In this document: positions 53,285 through 62,516 of the stretch, piece after piece
How positions within the stretch are numbered: position 1 is the first letter of the stretch
Layout: the number at the start of each line of letters is the position of its first letter
Assembly (NCBI RefSeq): GCF_019977735.1
Contig: NZ_AP025018.1
Span: 1,550,001-1,614,000 of the forward strand
Direction: 5' to 3'
Length of the DNA stretch: 64,000 nucleotides
DNA from: Calothrix sp. PCC 7716
GTDB taxonomy: Bacteria; Cyanobacteriota; Cyanobacteriia; Cyanobacteriales; Nostocaceae
Program-made: the position numbers and the translations under genes
The notes under the pieces: generated by a model
What the model was told of the DNA's origin: nothing
Database searches by the model: none
What the model saw: only the letters and a program-made list of their open reading frames with translations

Positions 53285-54514
53285 TTAGATTTTGCAATGT
53301 TTGTAAGTTTTGTCTTTACGAGTGAATAGCAAGTTGAGAATTACAATTGTAATAATGGCGAGTGCTGCATTTGCATAAAAGACTCCTTGTATTCCTACAA
53401 CACCAAATGTAATACCTGAAAACAGTGGACCTAATGCTCTTCCAAATGATTGAACTGTTACATTCAGTGCCATAAATCCTCCTCGGTAGCCTTCGGGTGC
53501 TTTTTCTGCTAACATTGCTTGTAGTGGTGGTAAAGATATGGCTTGCGATATACCAAATAGAAAAGAGGGAATTAATATTAACCAAACACTGTGAATTATT
53601 GGGATGATTAACAGTGCAATTGCACAGATTACAAAGCCTAAGCTGATAAGAGTTTTTTCATTTAACCAACGAGTTAATAGAGCAAGTTGAGAAGCTACCA
53701 AGGCAAAAGCGATTGATTCAGATGCAAGAAGAATACCAATTTCTGCACTCGAAGCTCCAAGAGATTTTTGCATGTAGACTGGAAGAAAGATATAGCAGGC
53801 GCCTAACTCGATGATGAACATGGAAAATACTGTGATTAGTAATCCCAATACTTGAGGATTTTTAACGTTTTTCCAAGTGGTTTGAAAGTAGACTTTGAGA
53901 TTAACCTTTTCAGTTTTATGAGATTTATTTGAGAGTTTAAGCTTTGTTGCAACTAAAAAGGCGACTGGAAACGCTAATGCTGATAGTAAGAATACATAGC
54001 GCCAACTAAATTCAGCCAGCATTCCGCCAAGTATAGGATAAATTGTCGCGGCAACTCCAATCATGGCTGAGTTAATACCCATTGCACTTGTTAGCATTTT
54101 ACCACTGTATAATTCACTGATTAATGTCAGTTCTAATGCTTCTAAACTAGCGGCGCCGATACCTGATAAAAAGCGCCATTCTAGTAAGCTACGAAAACTA
54201 TTAGCTGACGCGCATAATATTCCAGCAAGTCCAAATAATATTAGCGAAGGAATTAGTATTTTTTTTGTTCCAATGCGGTCTGCTAACGCTCCAAATATAA
54301 AACAACCAAATGTAGTTGGTATTAAAAAGCTTGTCATTAGCATTCCAATTTGTTCGGTTGGAACATTTAGGCTTTGGGCAATGTTTGGAATGATTGGATT
54401 AATGCTAAAGACTCCGCTTGTTGCTATTAATGTGATACTAACGATTAGGAAGAATCTGCTGTCAAAGTTTATTTTAGCTGCATCTTTGTTGTTAAAGCTT
54501 GATAACGAACCCAT
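53285..54514 (-). CDS. MFS transporter, probable exporter of the bisindole cluster
   Basis: A 409-residue major facilitator with 12 predicted membrane helices. The loop between helices 2 and 3 reads GALADRIGTKKILIPSL, the standard MFS motif A, and helices 4-5 include SAMGINSAMIGVAATIYPILGGMLAEFSWRYVFLLSAL-type sequence (motif C region) typical of drug/proton antiporters. It is divergent from the dimer-synthase gene, sharing a 260-bp control region. Indolocarbazole clusters usually contain such an exporter, so I count it to the cluster by position. Confidence 0.82.
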   Translation of the reverse strand: MGSLSSFNNKDAAKINFDSRFFLIVSITLIATSGVFSINPIIPNIAQSLNVPTEQIGMLMTSFLIPTTFGCFIFGALADRIGTKKILIPSLILFGLAGILCASANSFRSLLEWRFLSGIGAASLEALELTLISELYSGKMLTSAMGINSAMIGVAATIYPILGGMLAEFSWRYVFLLSALAFPVAFLVATKLKLSNKSHKTEKVNLKVYFQTTWKNVKNPQVLGLLITVFSMFIIELGACYIFLPVYMQKSLGASSAEIGILLASESIAFALVASQLALLTRWLNEKTLISLGFVICAIALLIIPIIHSVWLILIPSFLFGISQAISLPPLQAMLAEKAPEGYRGGFMALNVTVQSFGRALGPLFSGITFGVVGIQGVFYANAALAIITIVILNLLFTRKDKTYKHCKI

Positions 54515-54774
54515 AGTTTTTAACCTTTATTAGTGAACTATTGGTTTCTACAAGCAGGAATTTTGGTTTATGCACTGTCTGGCCAAAAAATCAACTTAAC
54601 ATTGCTTAACATTAAGGCGTTACAGCATAGGTGTCTCTTCTAAGAGCAGTGACTTGTATAGAGATGAACCACAAAGACACAAAGGACACAAAGATGAGAG
54701 GAAGAGGAGTCTCGTGCATAAACTATATTTGTGACCCCTATCCATATATGTAACCAGATTGTGATTTTCTTAAA
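54515..54774. promoter_or_regulatory. Divergent control region of the bisindole cluster
   Basis: About 260 bp between the start codons of the MFS gene (minus) and the dimer-synthase gene (plus). It contains one arm of a CACAAAGACAC repeat near 54664-54690. Promoters for both directions must lie here, but I see no certain boxes or operators. Confidence 0.5.
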
Positions 54775-57700
54775 ATGAGTATTTTAGATTTTCCCCGTCT
54801 GCATTTCCAGGGTTTCGCGCGTATTCATGCTCCTACAGGACATAAGTATGGAAATGTTGATGTCAGTAGCAACACTGTTTATATGAATGGTAAACCGGTT
54901 GATAGCAGTTTACCTTCATCTGAATACCACGAATATCTCTATAATTTGGGTCCTCGCTTCAATTCTCAAGGACAATATGATGAAAACGGCGCCTTTAGTA
55001 TGGCGACAGGATGGAATTTTGGCGGTAATGGTCATTTTTCTATCGAAGCACAAATAATTAGCACCCAGCGCGCGTTTGGAGAAGTTGACCAAAGTGACCC
55101 AGTGGTGGGACGTAGTGTTGATTTATGGGGTCATTACAATGATTACGTGAAAACAACTTTTAACCGCGCGCGCTTTTTTGAGTGTGACCCAGCATCAAAT
55201 TGGACTGATACAATTATGCTAGGTCAGCTCAGTTTTGGCAGACAAGGTGGTTCGCACGAAGTGGGTTATATGGTTTCTGCTCCCATTACTGGTATGCAGT
55301 TAGCTCGCTGGCAAGATTTTAATCATTTACACAATTTACCTGAACACTGTTTAAATAAACAATTTCAACGCGCTGCTGTTTATCAGTTTGCAATACCTAA
55401 AGAGAGCGAAGATTTTTTGTGGGGTGAAGTTGCTCAATCTCCTACGGTATCTATGTTACAACAAGCAATGAGCCGTGATGATGTGTTGGGGTTGGTGGTG
55501 CAATTTAGTATTAGCAGTATGTCCGCACCCGTTCAACCTGACTCACCAAGTTTTTGGGAATTGCACGGAACGATTGGTTTGTGGTGTAAAGATGAACTCC
55601 GTACTTATCCTCACGGGCGCCTACTAACTCCTTGTCACCTTGATAAGTCTAAAAAGTCGCTTTCTAATTTGACGCTTCAAGTTACTCCTGCTGGTGTCAG
55701 TTTCAACATGATTACGGCTGTACCTGGAGTTGGACGTGCTGATAAACCTGAAAAAGGCCCTGTTCAACCAATTACTTCTAAGCTTGATTTGGGTGATTTA
55801 GAATTACGTACTATTAATAGTCAAAGATTAATCGCGTGCATACCCAAACAAGCGTATCAACTTGAAGCGCATCGAAAGACAAGTGGAGTAATAGATATTT
55901 CTGTACAACTTGAATCGGGAATTGCTGAGATTATAGAACACGAAGGATTATGTATTGTTGGATATGGCGCCAATAAACAACCGCAAATTCTCCTTACTGA
56001 ACAAGAAATCAATCTTCAGATAGATGATGGATGTTTATTTATTGAACATCCTAATTGGAAACATGGTGAAGACCATGCCGTTGAGTTAGAAGTGCGGTCT
56101 TTTGTTAGAGGGCGCCCTGCACCAGTTTCTGTTTACTTACGTCAGTTTTATAACCCCAAAGCTTTTCCTCAACTCAAATATGAGTTTGAAAGCTTTGCAG
56201 AAAATGCTGGAAAGACTTTTGAGTTTCCGTGCTGTTCGTCGATGCCAATTGTACATTTTAAACCTGGTGTTGGCGCCGACCAAGGCGAGTTTGCTTCTTT
56301 GGGCAAAATTTCCACCGACTCAAATGGACGTGGTTGGGTGACATTACGTGGCGCCAAGTCAGGTACTGCAAAGGTTTTACTTACCGTCAACCCCGACAAA
56401 TTAGTTGATGATGCCGAAATTGCTTATGATAACGATGATAATTTGAATTTCTGGGCAGGTGCTGGTTTCTTTGCCGTGCGTGTGTTAGGTGATGACTGGC
56501 ATTTAGAAGATATTCCCGATGAAGCTGTAGATTTCAACTTAATCTACAAACACATCCTGGCATTCTATGAGTTTAGCTTTTCATTTATGAAGGTTGATGT
56601 TTTTAGTCTCGCTGACCAGTGCAAAGTCGAAACTTATGCGCGCTTGATGTGGCAAATGTCTGACCCCAAAAATAAATACAAAACTTATTATATGCCTCCT
56701 AGTCGTGATATGTCTGAACCAAAAACAAATTTATTGCGTAAATTCCTGCAAAATCAACAGCGAGTTGGTTACGTTCCACCTGTTGAAAGCGAACCAAAAC
56801 AAGTTCAACGTAGTATTCAAACTCGTGAAGAATTAGTAACAGCACTACGACAAGCAGCTGAATTGGAAGTAACTGTAATGCTGCAATATATTTATGCAGG
56901 GTATTCAGTACCTAATTACGTGACTGGAGAAGAATATGTACGTCGAGGTTTATGGACTCCTCAACAACTGCAATTAGCTTGCGGTGATGGTAAAGAAGTA
57001 CATAATTACGGTATGCGGGGAGTCTTACTCGAAGTTTCTCGTGAGGAAATGATACACTTTTTGATGGTCAATAATATATTGATGGCAATTGGTGAACCTT
57101 TCTATCCAGCAGTACCTAATTGGAGTACACTAAACGCGCGTTTTCCAATCGATGTAGATTTTGCGCTCGAACCATTGAATGCTTCATCTTTACAGCGGTT
57201 TATGCATTTAGAAATGCCCGACTTTTTAGAATCAAATTTAGCTAACGAACCTGTATCAAAAGATTTTACCGCTGACCGTTTACATAATTATGGTTCTTTG
57301 AGCGAACTATATCGCCAAATTCGCGAAGCACTCCAAAATATTCCAGATTTATTTGTTGTTAAAAAAGGTTCTACAGGTGGCGAACATCGTTTATTTATGC
57401 GCGATGATTTTAATAAAGCGCATCCAGATTACCAATTACAAGTCGATGATTTAAACAGCGCACTCTTTGCTGTAGACTTAATAACCGAACAAGGAGAAGG
57501 CGCCGACAAACAATCACCTTCATTCGAGCGTTCCCACTATCAAAAATTCCGTCGCTTGGCTGACTCGTTAGCGTCAGAACAAATGTCTGACCCAAAAACA
57601 GGACATCAAGTACCGTGGAACCCTTCTTACCCAGCATTAAGAAATCCTTCGCTATATCACCGAGATTACAGCACTAATGTTGTGACGGTACCCGAAACTC

Positions 57701-58098
57701 GTGCAGTTATGGAAATGTTTAACGAAACTTATTTTCTGATGATGCAGTTAATGGTGCAGCATTTTGGATTAATGCCTACAGGTAGTTTAAGACGTTCTAA
57801 ATTAATGAACGCTGGCATTGATGTAATGACAGGTATGATGCGTCCTTTAGGTGAGTTATTAATGAGTTTGCCTTCGGGAAAACGTGGTAAAACTGCTGGC
57901 CCATCATTTGAAATTGCTTCACCAGCTTATATTCCGGCGCCAGAAGTAGCAATGACGACAATATCACGCAGATTTGAAGCATTAAGCAACAAAGCCAGAG
58001 AAAACGAAGTTGTGCCAAATACGGTGTGTGAAATGTTTGAGTTTTATACCAAGTTTTTTGATGACTTAGCTTTGGCGCCTCAATCTTTATTACATTAG
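54775..58098 (+). CDS. Iminophenylpyruvate/indole-pyruvate imine dimer synthase (VioB/RebD/StaD-like)
   Basis: A heme-type oxidative dimerising enzyme that couples two molecules of indole-3-pyruvate imine, giving chromopyrrolic acid in the rebeccamycin and staurosporine routes or the VioB product in violacein. The match to VioB/RebD runs over the whole length: MSILDFPRLHFQGFARI, LGPRF, WGHYNDYVKTTFNRARFFE, FSLADQCKVETYARLMWQMS, then the ferritin-like domain (about 680-930) with ELEVTVMLQYIYAGYSVPNY and REEMIHFLMVNNILMAIGEP, then GSLRRSKLMNAGIDVMTGMM and LMSLPSGKRGKTAGP. The length (1107) is close to StaD and longer than VioB. The next gene starts 12 bp after the stop. Confidence 0.93.
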   Translation: MSILDFPRLHFQGFARIHAPTGHKYGNVDVSSNTVYMNGKPVDSSLPSSEYHEYLYNLGPRFNSQGQYDENGAFSMATGWNFGGNGHFSIEAQIISTQRAFGEVDQSDPVVGRSVDLWGHYNDYVKTTFNRARFFECDPASNWTDTIMLGQLSFGRQGGSHEVGYMVSAPITGMQLARWQDFNHLHNLPEHCLNKQFQRAAVYQFAIPKESEDFLWGEVAQSPTVSMLQQAMSRDDVLGLVVQFSISSMSAPVQPDSPSFWELHGTIGLWCKDELRTYPHGRLLTPCHLDKSKKSLSNLTLQVTPAGVSFNMITAVPGVGRADKPEKGPVQPITSKLDLGDLELRTINSQRLIACIPKQAYQLEAHRKTSGVIDISVQLESGIAEIIEHEGLCIVGYGANKQPQILLTEQEINLQIDDGCLFIEHPNWKHGEDHAVELEVRSFVRGRPAPVSVYLRQFYNPKAFPQLKYEFESFAENAGKTFEFPCCSSMPIVHFKPGVGADQGEFASLGKISTDSNGRGWVTLRGAKSGTAKVLLTVNPDKLVDDAEIAYDNDDNLNFWAGAGFFAVRVLGDDWHLEDIPDEAVDFNLIYKHILAFYEFSFSFMKVDVFSLADQCKVETYARLMWQMSDPKNKYKTYYMPPSRDMSEPKTNLLRKFLQNQQRVGYVPPVESEPKQVQRSIQTREELVTALRQAAELEVTVMLQYIYAGYSVPNYVTGEEYVRRGLWTPQQLQLACGDGKEVHNYGMRGVLLEVSREEMIHFLMVNNILMAIGEPFYPAVPNWSTLNARFPIDVDFALEPLNASSLQRFMHLEMPDFLESNLANEPVSKDFTADRLHNYGSLSELYRQIREALQNIPDLFVVKKGSTGGEHRLFMRDDFNKAHPDYQLQVDDLNSALFAVDLITEQGEGADKQSPSFERSHYQKFRRLADSLASEQMSDPKTGHQVPWNPSYPALRNPSLYHRDYSTNVVTVPETRAVMEMFNETYFLMMQLMVQHFGLMPTGSLRRSKLMNAGIDVMTGMMRPLGELLMSLPSGKRGKTAGPSFEIASPAYIPAPEVAMTTISRRFEALSNKARENEVVPNTVCEMFEFYTKFFDDLALAPQSLLH

Positions 58099-58110
58099 GA
58101 CTTACAACAT

Positions 58111-59736
58111 ATGAATGATATCAAAACAGATGTTTTAATAATTGGTGGTGGCCCTGTGGGTTTAGCGATGGCAGCCGAACTACGCTACCAAGGTATAGAT
58201 TGTATCTTGATTGAACAAACCGATGGAGAAGTAACAGACCCAAAAGTTAGCACAGTTGGACCGCGTTCGATGGAGTTTTGCCGTCGTTGGGGTATTGCCC
58301 AGCAAATACGCGATGCAGGTTGGGATGTTAATCATACTTTAGATGTTGCTTGGGTAACTTCTGTTGGTGGACACGAAATATACCGCGCGCATTTTCCATC
58401 ATATGCTAAACGTGTACTTCCTGAGTACACACCAGAACCAGAGCAAGTGTGTCCGCAAAACTGGTTTGCTCCTGTATTTCAAAATTTTTTAGGGGAATAT
58501 CCAAATGGACAAATACGCTTTTTGTGTCAACTAGATGATTTTGAACAAACAGATAAAGGTGTTGCTGCTACTGTTACATGTCTTAAAACACTCACAGTAA
58601 ATGTAATTCATGCTCAATATATGGTTGCTTGTGACGGCGCCCGTAGTATGGTACGTAAAAAATGTGGTGTTGATGCTCCTAAACTACACGACACCCAGGT
58701 ATTTCAAAGCGTTGTTTTCAAAGCACCTGAACTTGCAACTCAAATGGGTGAGCATCATGCAATGGTGTATTTTTTAGTCAACCCAATAATTCAAGAACCG
58801 TTACGTGCAGTCGATGGAAAGTCTTTATATCGCCTGATTCTGAAGCCTAAAGAAAATGGCGAAGTACGTGACGCTACTGAAGCAATTCGTGCGGCTATAT
58901 CTATTGATACGCCATTTGAAATAGTTTCTAATCAACCTTGGCGCCTTAGCCATCGAGTTGCAGAACGTTTTCGAGATGGACGTATATTTTTTGTTGGTGA
59001 CTCTGCTCACACCTTATCACCTTCTGGCGGTTTTGGGATGAATACAGGTATTGGTGATGCTGTTGACTTAGGTTGGAAACTTGCGGCAACTCTTAAAGGT
59101 TGGGGTGGCGCCAACTTGCTCGATAGTTATGAAATAGAAAGACGTGCCATAGCAGTACGTAATCTTGAAGAAGCGAATAAAAATTTGCAACGAACCCAAA
59201 AGCGTGCAATTCCACCAGTAATTATGACTGATTCTCACGAAGGCGCCCAAATTCGTGCAGAAATGGCGCAAGGTATGGAGCGCAGTGGAGTTAAGCGGGA
59301 ATTTGAAGCACCAGGAGTTCATTTTGGCTTCCGGTATGAATCTCCAATTATTCAATCGGATGGTACACCTCCTAGCGATAACCCTTTTGAATGGCAGCAA
59401 ACTAGTTATCCTGGTTGTCGGGCGCCTCATGCTTGGTTAGAAGCTAGAAAATCTACTCTTGATTTATTCGGTCATGGTTTTGTATTAATGTGTTTTGGCG
59501 CCATGCAAGGAGTTGAAACATTTGCTCAAGTTTGCCAAGACAAAAATGTTCCTCTCAACATTCACTATATAAATGATGCAAAAATTGCCCAGCTTTACGA
59601 GCGTAATTTTGTATTGGTAAGACCTGATGGGCATGTCGCTTGGAGAGGTGATGCTTTGCCAAATGAGATAAACGCATTAATCGACCGTAGCATAGGCGCC
59701 ATTAACTGTAGCATAGGCGTCTCGCCTGTGCAGTGA
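58111..59736 (+). CDS. FAD monooxygenase, RebC/StaC-like
   Basis: In indolocarbazole synthesis RebC/StaC act with the P450 to turn chromopyrrolic acid into the aromatic aglycone and set its oxidation state. The likeness to RebC is close: KTDVLIIGGGPVGLAMAAEL (FAD), VSTVGPRSMEFCRRWGIAQQ, IRDAGWDVNHTLDVAWVTSV then GGHEIY, PEYTPEPEQVCPQNWFAP, VACDGARSMVRK, FFVGDSAHTLSPSGGFGMNT, STLDLFGHGFVLMCFG and LYERNFVLVRPDGHVAWRGD. It is a p-hydroxybenzoate-hydroxylase fold enzyme. The end INCSIGVSPVQ is encoded by a dispersed repeat that overruns the 3' end; the original stop was probably just before. RebC- versus StaC-type activity cannot be told by eye. Confidence 0.92.
   Translation: MNDIKTDVLIIGGGPVGLAMAAELRYQGIDCILIEQTDGEVTDPKVSTVGPRSMEFCRRWGIAQQIRDAGWDVNHTLDVAWVTSVGGHEIYRAHFPSYAKRVLPEYTPEPEQVCPQNWFAPVFQNFLGEYPNGQIRFLCQLDDFEQTDKGVAATVTCLKTLTVNVIHAQYMVACDGARSMVRKKCGVDAPKLHDTQVFQSVVFKAPELATQMGEHHAMVYFLVNPIIQEPLRAVDGKSLYRLILKPKENGEVRDATEAIRAAISIDTPFEIVSNQPWRLSHRVAERFRDGRIFFVGDSAHTLSPSGGFGMNTGIGDAVDLGWKLAATLKGWGGANLLDSYEIERRAIAVRNLEEANKNLQRTQKRAIPPVIMTDSHEGAQIRAEMAQGMERSGVKREFEAPGVHFGFRYESPIIQSDGTPPSDNPFEWQQTSYPGCRAPHAWLEARKSTLDLFGHGFVLMCFGAMQGVETFAQVCQDKNVPLNIHYINDAKIAQLYERNFVLVRPDGHVAWRGDALPNEINALIDRSIGAINCSIGVSPVQ
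59708..59733. repeat. TAGCATAGGCGTCTCGCCTGTGCAG repeat
   Basis: A diverged copy of the ACAGGCA/TGCCTGT family (compare 20381-20410) that forms the last codons of the RebC-like gene. Confidence 0.65.
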
Positions 59737-59751
59737 TATCTTTATATTTTT

Positions 59752-59863
59752 GACCACAGAGACACAGAGTCCACAGAGAAAATCACAAAGACAAAAAAAG
59801 AGAAAGAGAGGTTATATCTTAATAATTCTTCCCTCTGTTATCTCTGTGCCTCTGTGGTAAAGA
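59752..59863. repeat. CACAGAGACAC-type inverted repeat inside the cluster
   Basis: ACCACAGAGACACAGAGTCCACAGAG on the left pairs with the right arm CTCTGTTATCTCTGTGCCTCTGTGGT. It is the same element as at 16662-16733 and splits the RebC-like and GST genes by 213 bp. Confidence 0.8.
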
Positions 59864-59949
59864 GAATTATATGGCTGCACAAAAACCAGCATTGCATAAA
59901 TTTTTTTGTTCACCCCTAGATACTTTAAGAGTGATACCGCGATTATGAT

Positions 59950-60615
59950 ATGAAGCTTTACTATGCCCCAGCCTCATCCTATTCGCAAAGAGTACTGATT
60001 GCTCTTTATGAAAAAGAGATTAATTTTACACCTGTTGAAGTTAATCTTTTCGACCCAGAGGTACGTCAAAACTATTTAAATATTAACCCTTTTGGCAAAG
60101 TACCTACCTTAGTTACTGATGATGGTACAGTATTATTTGAAGCTAGCATCATCATTGAATACCTTGATAAAACTTACCCGTGCGCGCCGCAGCTTATTCC
60201 TGTAAATTCAGATAAAGCTTTAGAAACACGGATGCTAGAGCGAATTATTGATGTTTATATCAACACCGGACGCGAAGCATTATTTAGTGACACTCAACGT
60301 CCAATTGAAGCACGAGGCGCCGCTAATGTTATCAAAGCAAGCAAATTAATGGAGACTGCACTCTTGTTACTTGATGAGCGACTCGCTTCCCGTACTTGGC
60401 TTGTGGATGAATTTTCGGCTTCTGATTGCGCTGCGGCTCCTACTTTAGCTTATTTGCGTATCGTTTATAACTACGAGCATTTATCTAATTTGACGAATTA
60501 TGTCAAACGTTTAGAATCGCGACCATCTGTGATAAATACTTTCAACTCCGGACGCGAGCAAATGACACAGATGCTCTCCAAATTAAAGTATCCAGTGGAA
60601 TTGGCTAAGGCGTAA
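59950..60615 (+). CDS. Glutathione S-transferase family protein within the bisindole cluster
   Basis: A 221-residue cytosolic GST. The thioredoxin-like N-domain has KLYYAPASSYSQRVLIALYE (Ser-rich active region), VNPFGKVPTLV-type NINPFGKVPTLVTDDG and the glutathione-binding LFEASIIIEYLDKTYP (E-S/A motif: the usual ES is EA here). The helical C-domain has LLDERLASRTWLVDEFSASD (N-capping box). Reference indolocarbazole clusters from actinomycetes contain no GST as far as I know. It may conjugate or isomerise an intermediate, or protect the cell from reactive imines. Spacing to neighbours is about 200 bp on both sides, filled with repeats. Confidence 0.88.
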   Translation: MKLYYAPASSYSQRVLIALYEKEINFTPVEVNLFDPEVRQNYLNINPFGKVPTLVTDDGTVLFEASIIIEYLDKTYPCAPQLIPVNSDKALETRMLERIIDVYINTGREALFSDTQRPIEARGAANVIKASKLMETALLLLDERLASRTWLVDEFSASDCAAAPTLAYLRIVYNYEHLSNLTNYVKRLESRPSVINTFNSGREQMTQMLSKLKYPVELAKA

Positions 60616-60621
60616 GAGAAA

Positions 60622-60775
60622 TCCCCCCTAACCCCCCTTAATAAGGGGGGAACATGAGAGTAAACAAATCCCTAACCCCACACGCAAACAAAAACAAACA
60701 CACGCAAACAAAAACAAACACACGCAAACAAAAACAAATACTTAGCCCCCCCTTATTAAGGGGGGGTTGGGGGGA
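60622..60775. repeat. Inverted pair of CCCCCCTTAATAAGGGGGG elements with a 20-bp tandem repeat
   Basis: Left arm 60622-60651 and right arm 60745-60775 are inverted copies, the third such pair in the window. Between them, 60681-60740 holds three copies of the 20-mer CACGCAAACAAAAACAAACA (the last with one change). Confidence 0.88.
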
Positions 60776-60811
60776 TCAAAATTCAAAATCTAAAATCAAA
60801 AGAGGTAATAA

Positions 60812-62053
60812 ATGTCTACTTCAACAATTGAAAGATTAAATCCGTTTGTCCAAGAATTTATTTCAGACCCTTACACTCATTACCGTCGCTACCGAGAACA
60901 AGACCCAGTGCATTGGGGGGTATCTTCAAATCCGCAATTACAAGGCGCCTGGTATGTCTTCCGCTACGAAGATGTTATGAAAATTATGGAAGACAAAAGA
61001 TTTGGGAGGGAATTTATTAAACGCGAAGATGCAGAAACTACACCAGTACCAACAGCGTATAATACGTTTTTAACGATGGTCAGTAAGTGGATTGTTTTCC
61101 GTGAACCACCCGACCACACACGCCTAAAATCGCTAGTTAGTAAAGCTTTTACAACTAGAGTTGTTGAAAATTTACGTCCTTGTGTTTACCAAATCGCAGA
61201 TAGTTTGTTAGATAATGTCCACGCACGTGGGGAAATGGACTTAGTTGAAGAATATGCTTTTCGATTACCAATAATGGTAATCGCAATGATGCTTGGCGCC
61301 GACCCCAATGACCACCCATTATTCCGTAAATGGGCACTAGCTTTACAAAATGCAAGTGCATCACGTTTGAAACCACCACCAGCAATTTACGAAAATGCAG
61401 AAAAGGCCAGTCAAGAGTTTATCAACTACTTTAAGCCAATAATTACAGACCGACGAGCTAATCCTCAAGATGATTTAATTTCTAACTTGGTTAAAGCTGC
61501 CGACGAAGGAGATAAATTAACCGATGAAGAAATTGTTGCAACTTGTACTCACTTATTAACAGCGGGACATGAAACCACAGTTAATTTAATAGCGAAAGGG
61601 ATACTCGCACTACTTCGTAATCCTAATGCATTACAACTATTGCGTTCTCATCCTGAATACATGCCTAATGCTATTGAAGAAATGATTCGTTACGATACAC
61701 CTATCCAAATGATTACACGCTGGGCATATGCTGATATTGAAATTGGTGGTCAGCAAATAAAGCGTGGGGATAGTGTAGGTCTAATGCTTGGTTCTGCTAA
61801 CCGTGACCCCTTGCGTTATAAAAATCCAGAAGTTTTTGATATTCAGCGAGAAGATACTAAAAGTTGTGGTTTTGGTGGTGGTATTCACTATTGTCTCGGT
61901 TCTTCTTTAGCACGCGCGGAAGGTCAAATTGCTTTAAACGTTTTGCTTAATCGTTTACCCGAATTGCATTTGCTAGAAGACAACATTAAGTGGGCAAACA
62001 ATATCATTTTTCATGGACCGAAACAATTGAAAGTCGGTTACAGAAAGCCCTAG
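60812..62053 (+). CDS. Cytochrome P450, StaP/RebP-like (chromopyrrolic acid oxidase)
   Basis: StaP/RebP oxidise chromopyrrolic acid by aryl-aryl coupling to close the indolocarbazole ring. The 413-residue soluble class I P450 follows that family closely: SDPYTHYRRYREQDPVHWG, KWIVFREPPDHTRLKSLV, the I helix CTHLLTAGHETTVNLIAKGI (acid-Thr pair H-E-T-T), the EEMIRYDTPIQMITRWAYAD region (ExxR is E..R), LMLGSANRDPLRYKNPEVFD, the heme loop FGGGIHYCLGSSLARAEGQI (Cys near 360) and IIFHGPKQL. AGAGGT five bases before the ATG is a good ribosome binding site. Ferredoxin partners must come from the host. Confidence 0.92.
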   Translation: MSTSTIERLNPFVQEFISDPYTHYRRYREQDPVHWGVSSNPQLQGAWYVFRYEDVMKIMEDKRFGREFIKREDAETTPVPTAYNTFLTMVSKWIVFREPPDHTRLKSLVSKAFTTRVVENLRPCVYQIADSLLDNVHARGEMDLVEEYAFRLPIMVIAMMLGADPNDHPLFRKWALALQNASASRLKPPPAIYENAEKASQEFINYFKPIITDRRANPQDDLISNLVKAADEGDKLTDEEIVATCTHLLTAGHETTVNLIAKGILALLRNPNALQLLRSHPEYMPNAIEEMIRYDTPIQMITRWAYADIEIGGQQIKRGDSVGLMLGSANRDPLRYKNPEVFDIQREDTKSCGFGGGIHYCLGSSLARAEGQIALNVLLNRLPELHLLEDNIKWANNIIFHGPKQLKVGYRKP

Positions 62054-62076
62054 CAACATTAGTAAAATATAACACC

Positions 62077-62448
62077 ATGAGCATCATCCAAGGCTTAACA
62101 AAGACAATTCTGTATGTCAGAGATATTGATAAACAAACAGAGTTTTATCGAGATATATTGGGTTTAACGATAAAAAAGAAACTCAGTATAGATAACCGTA
62201 ACGATAAACAATGGGTAGAATTTTCTACAGGTGAATGCACTTTAGTATTGCATGGCAATTTAAAAACGCAAATTGGTAAAGATAGACCGAAACTTGCATT
62301 TAGCGTTAGCGATATTGAAAGCGCACATCATACTTTAACACTTCGCGGTTTAAAGCTAAGTCCAATTCGTTGCCCTTCTCCAGGAGTAAAAATTGCTGAA
62401 GGTGTTGATACAGAGGGGAACCCATTTACTATCGATTGTCAAGAGTAA
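62077..62448 (+). CDS. VOC-superfamily (glyoxalase/bleomycin resistance-like) protein
   Basis: A 123-residue protein of the vicinal oxygen chelate fold. GLTKTILYVRDIDKQTEFYR is the first strand-helix unit of the family, and WVEFSTGECTLVLHGN and PKLAFSVSDIESAHHTLTLR form the second half, ending AEGVDTEGNPFTIDCQE. The metal-ligand positions are only partly conserved (the first is not His). The start at 62077, 23 bp after the P450 stop, fits co-transcription. The role is unknown: resistance by sequestration or a catalytic step are both possible. A 30-bp hairpin follows, so the cluster operon may end here. Confidence 0.82.
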   Translation: MSIIQGLTKTILYVRDIDKQTEFYRDILGLTIKKKLSIDNRNDKQWVEFSTGECTLVLHGNLKTQIGKDRPKLAFSVSDIESAHHTLTLRGLKLSPIRCPSPGVKIAEGVDTEGNPFTIDCQE

Positions 62449-62460
62449 CCTTTAGCACGT

Positions 62461-62490
62461 TGTAGAGAACGAATATATTCGGTCTCTACA
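62461..62490. terminator. Imperfect 30-bp palindrome after the VOC gene
   Basis: TGTAGAGAACGAATA pairs with TATTCGGTCTCTACA with one mismatch, followed by TTTACTATAATTATT. It resembles the palindrome at 6995-7020 (TAGAGA/TCTCTA ends). It separates the cluster operon from the last P450 gene. Confidence 0.6.
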
Positions 62491-62516
62491 TTTACTATAA
62501 TTATTTGGAAAAAAAG

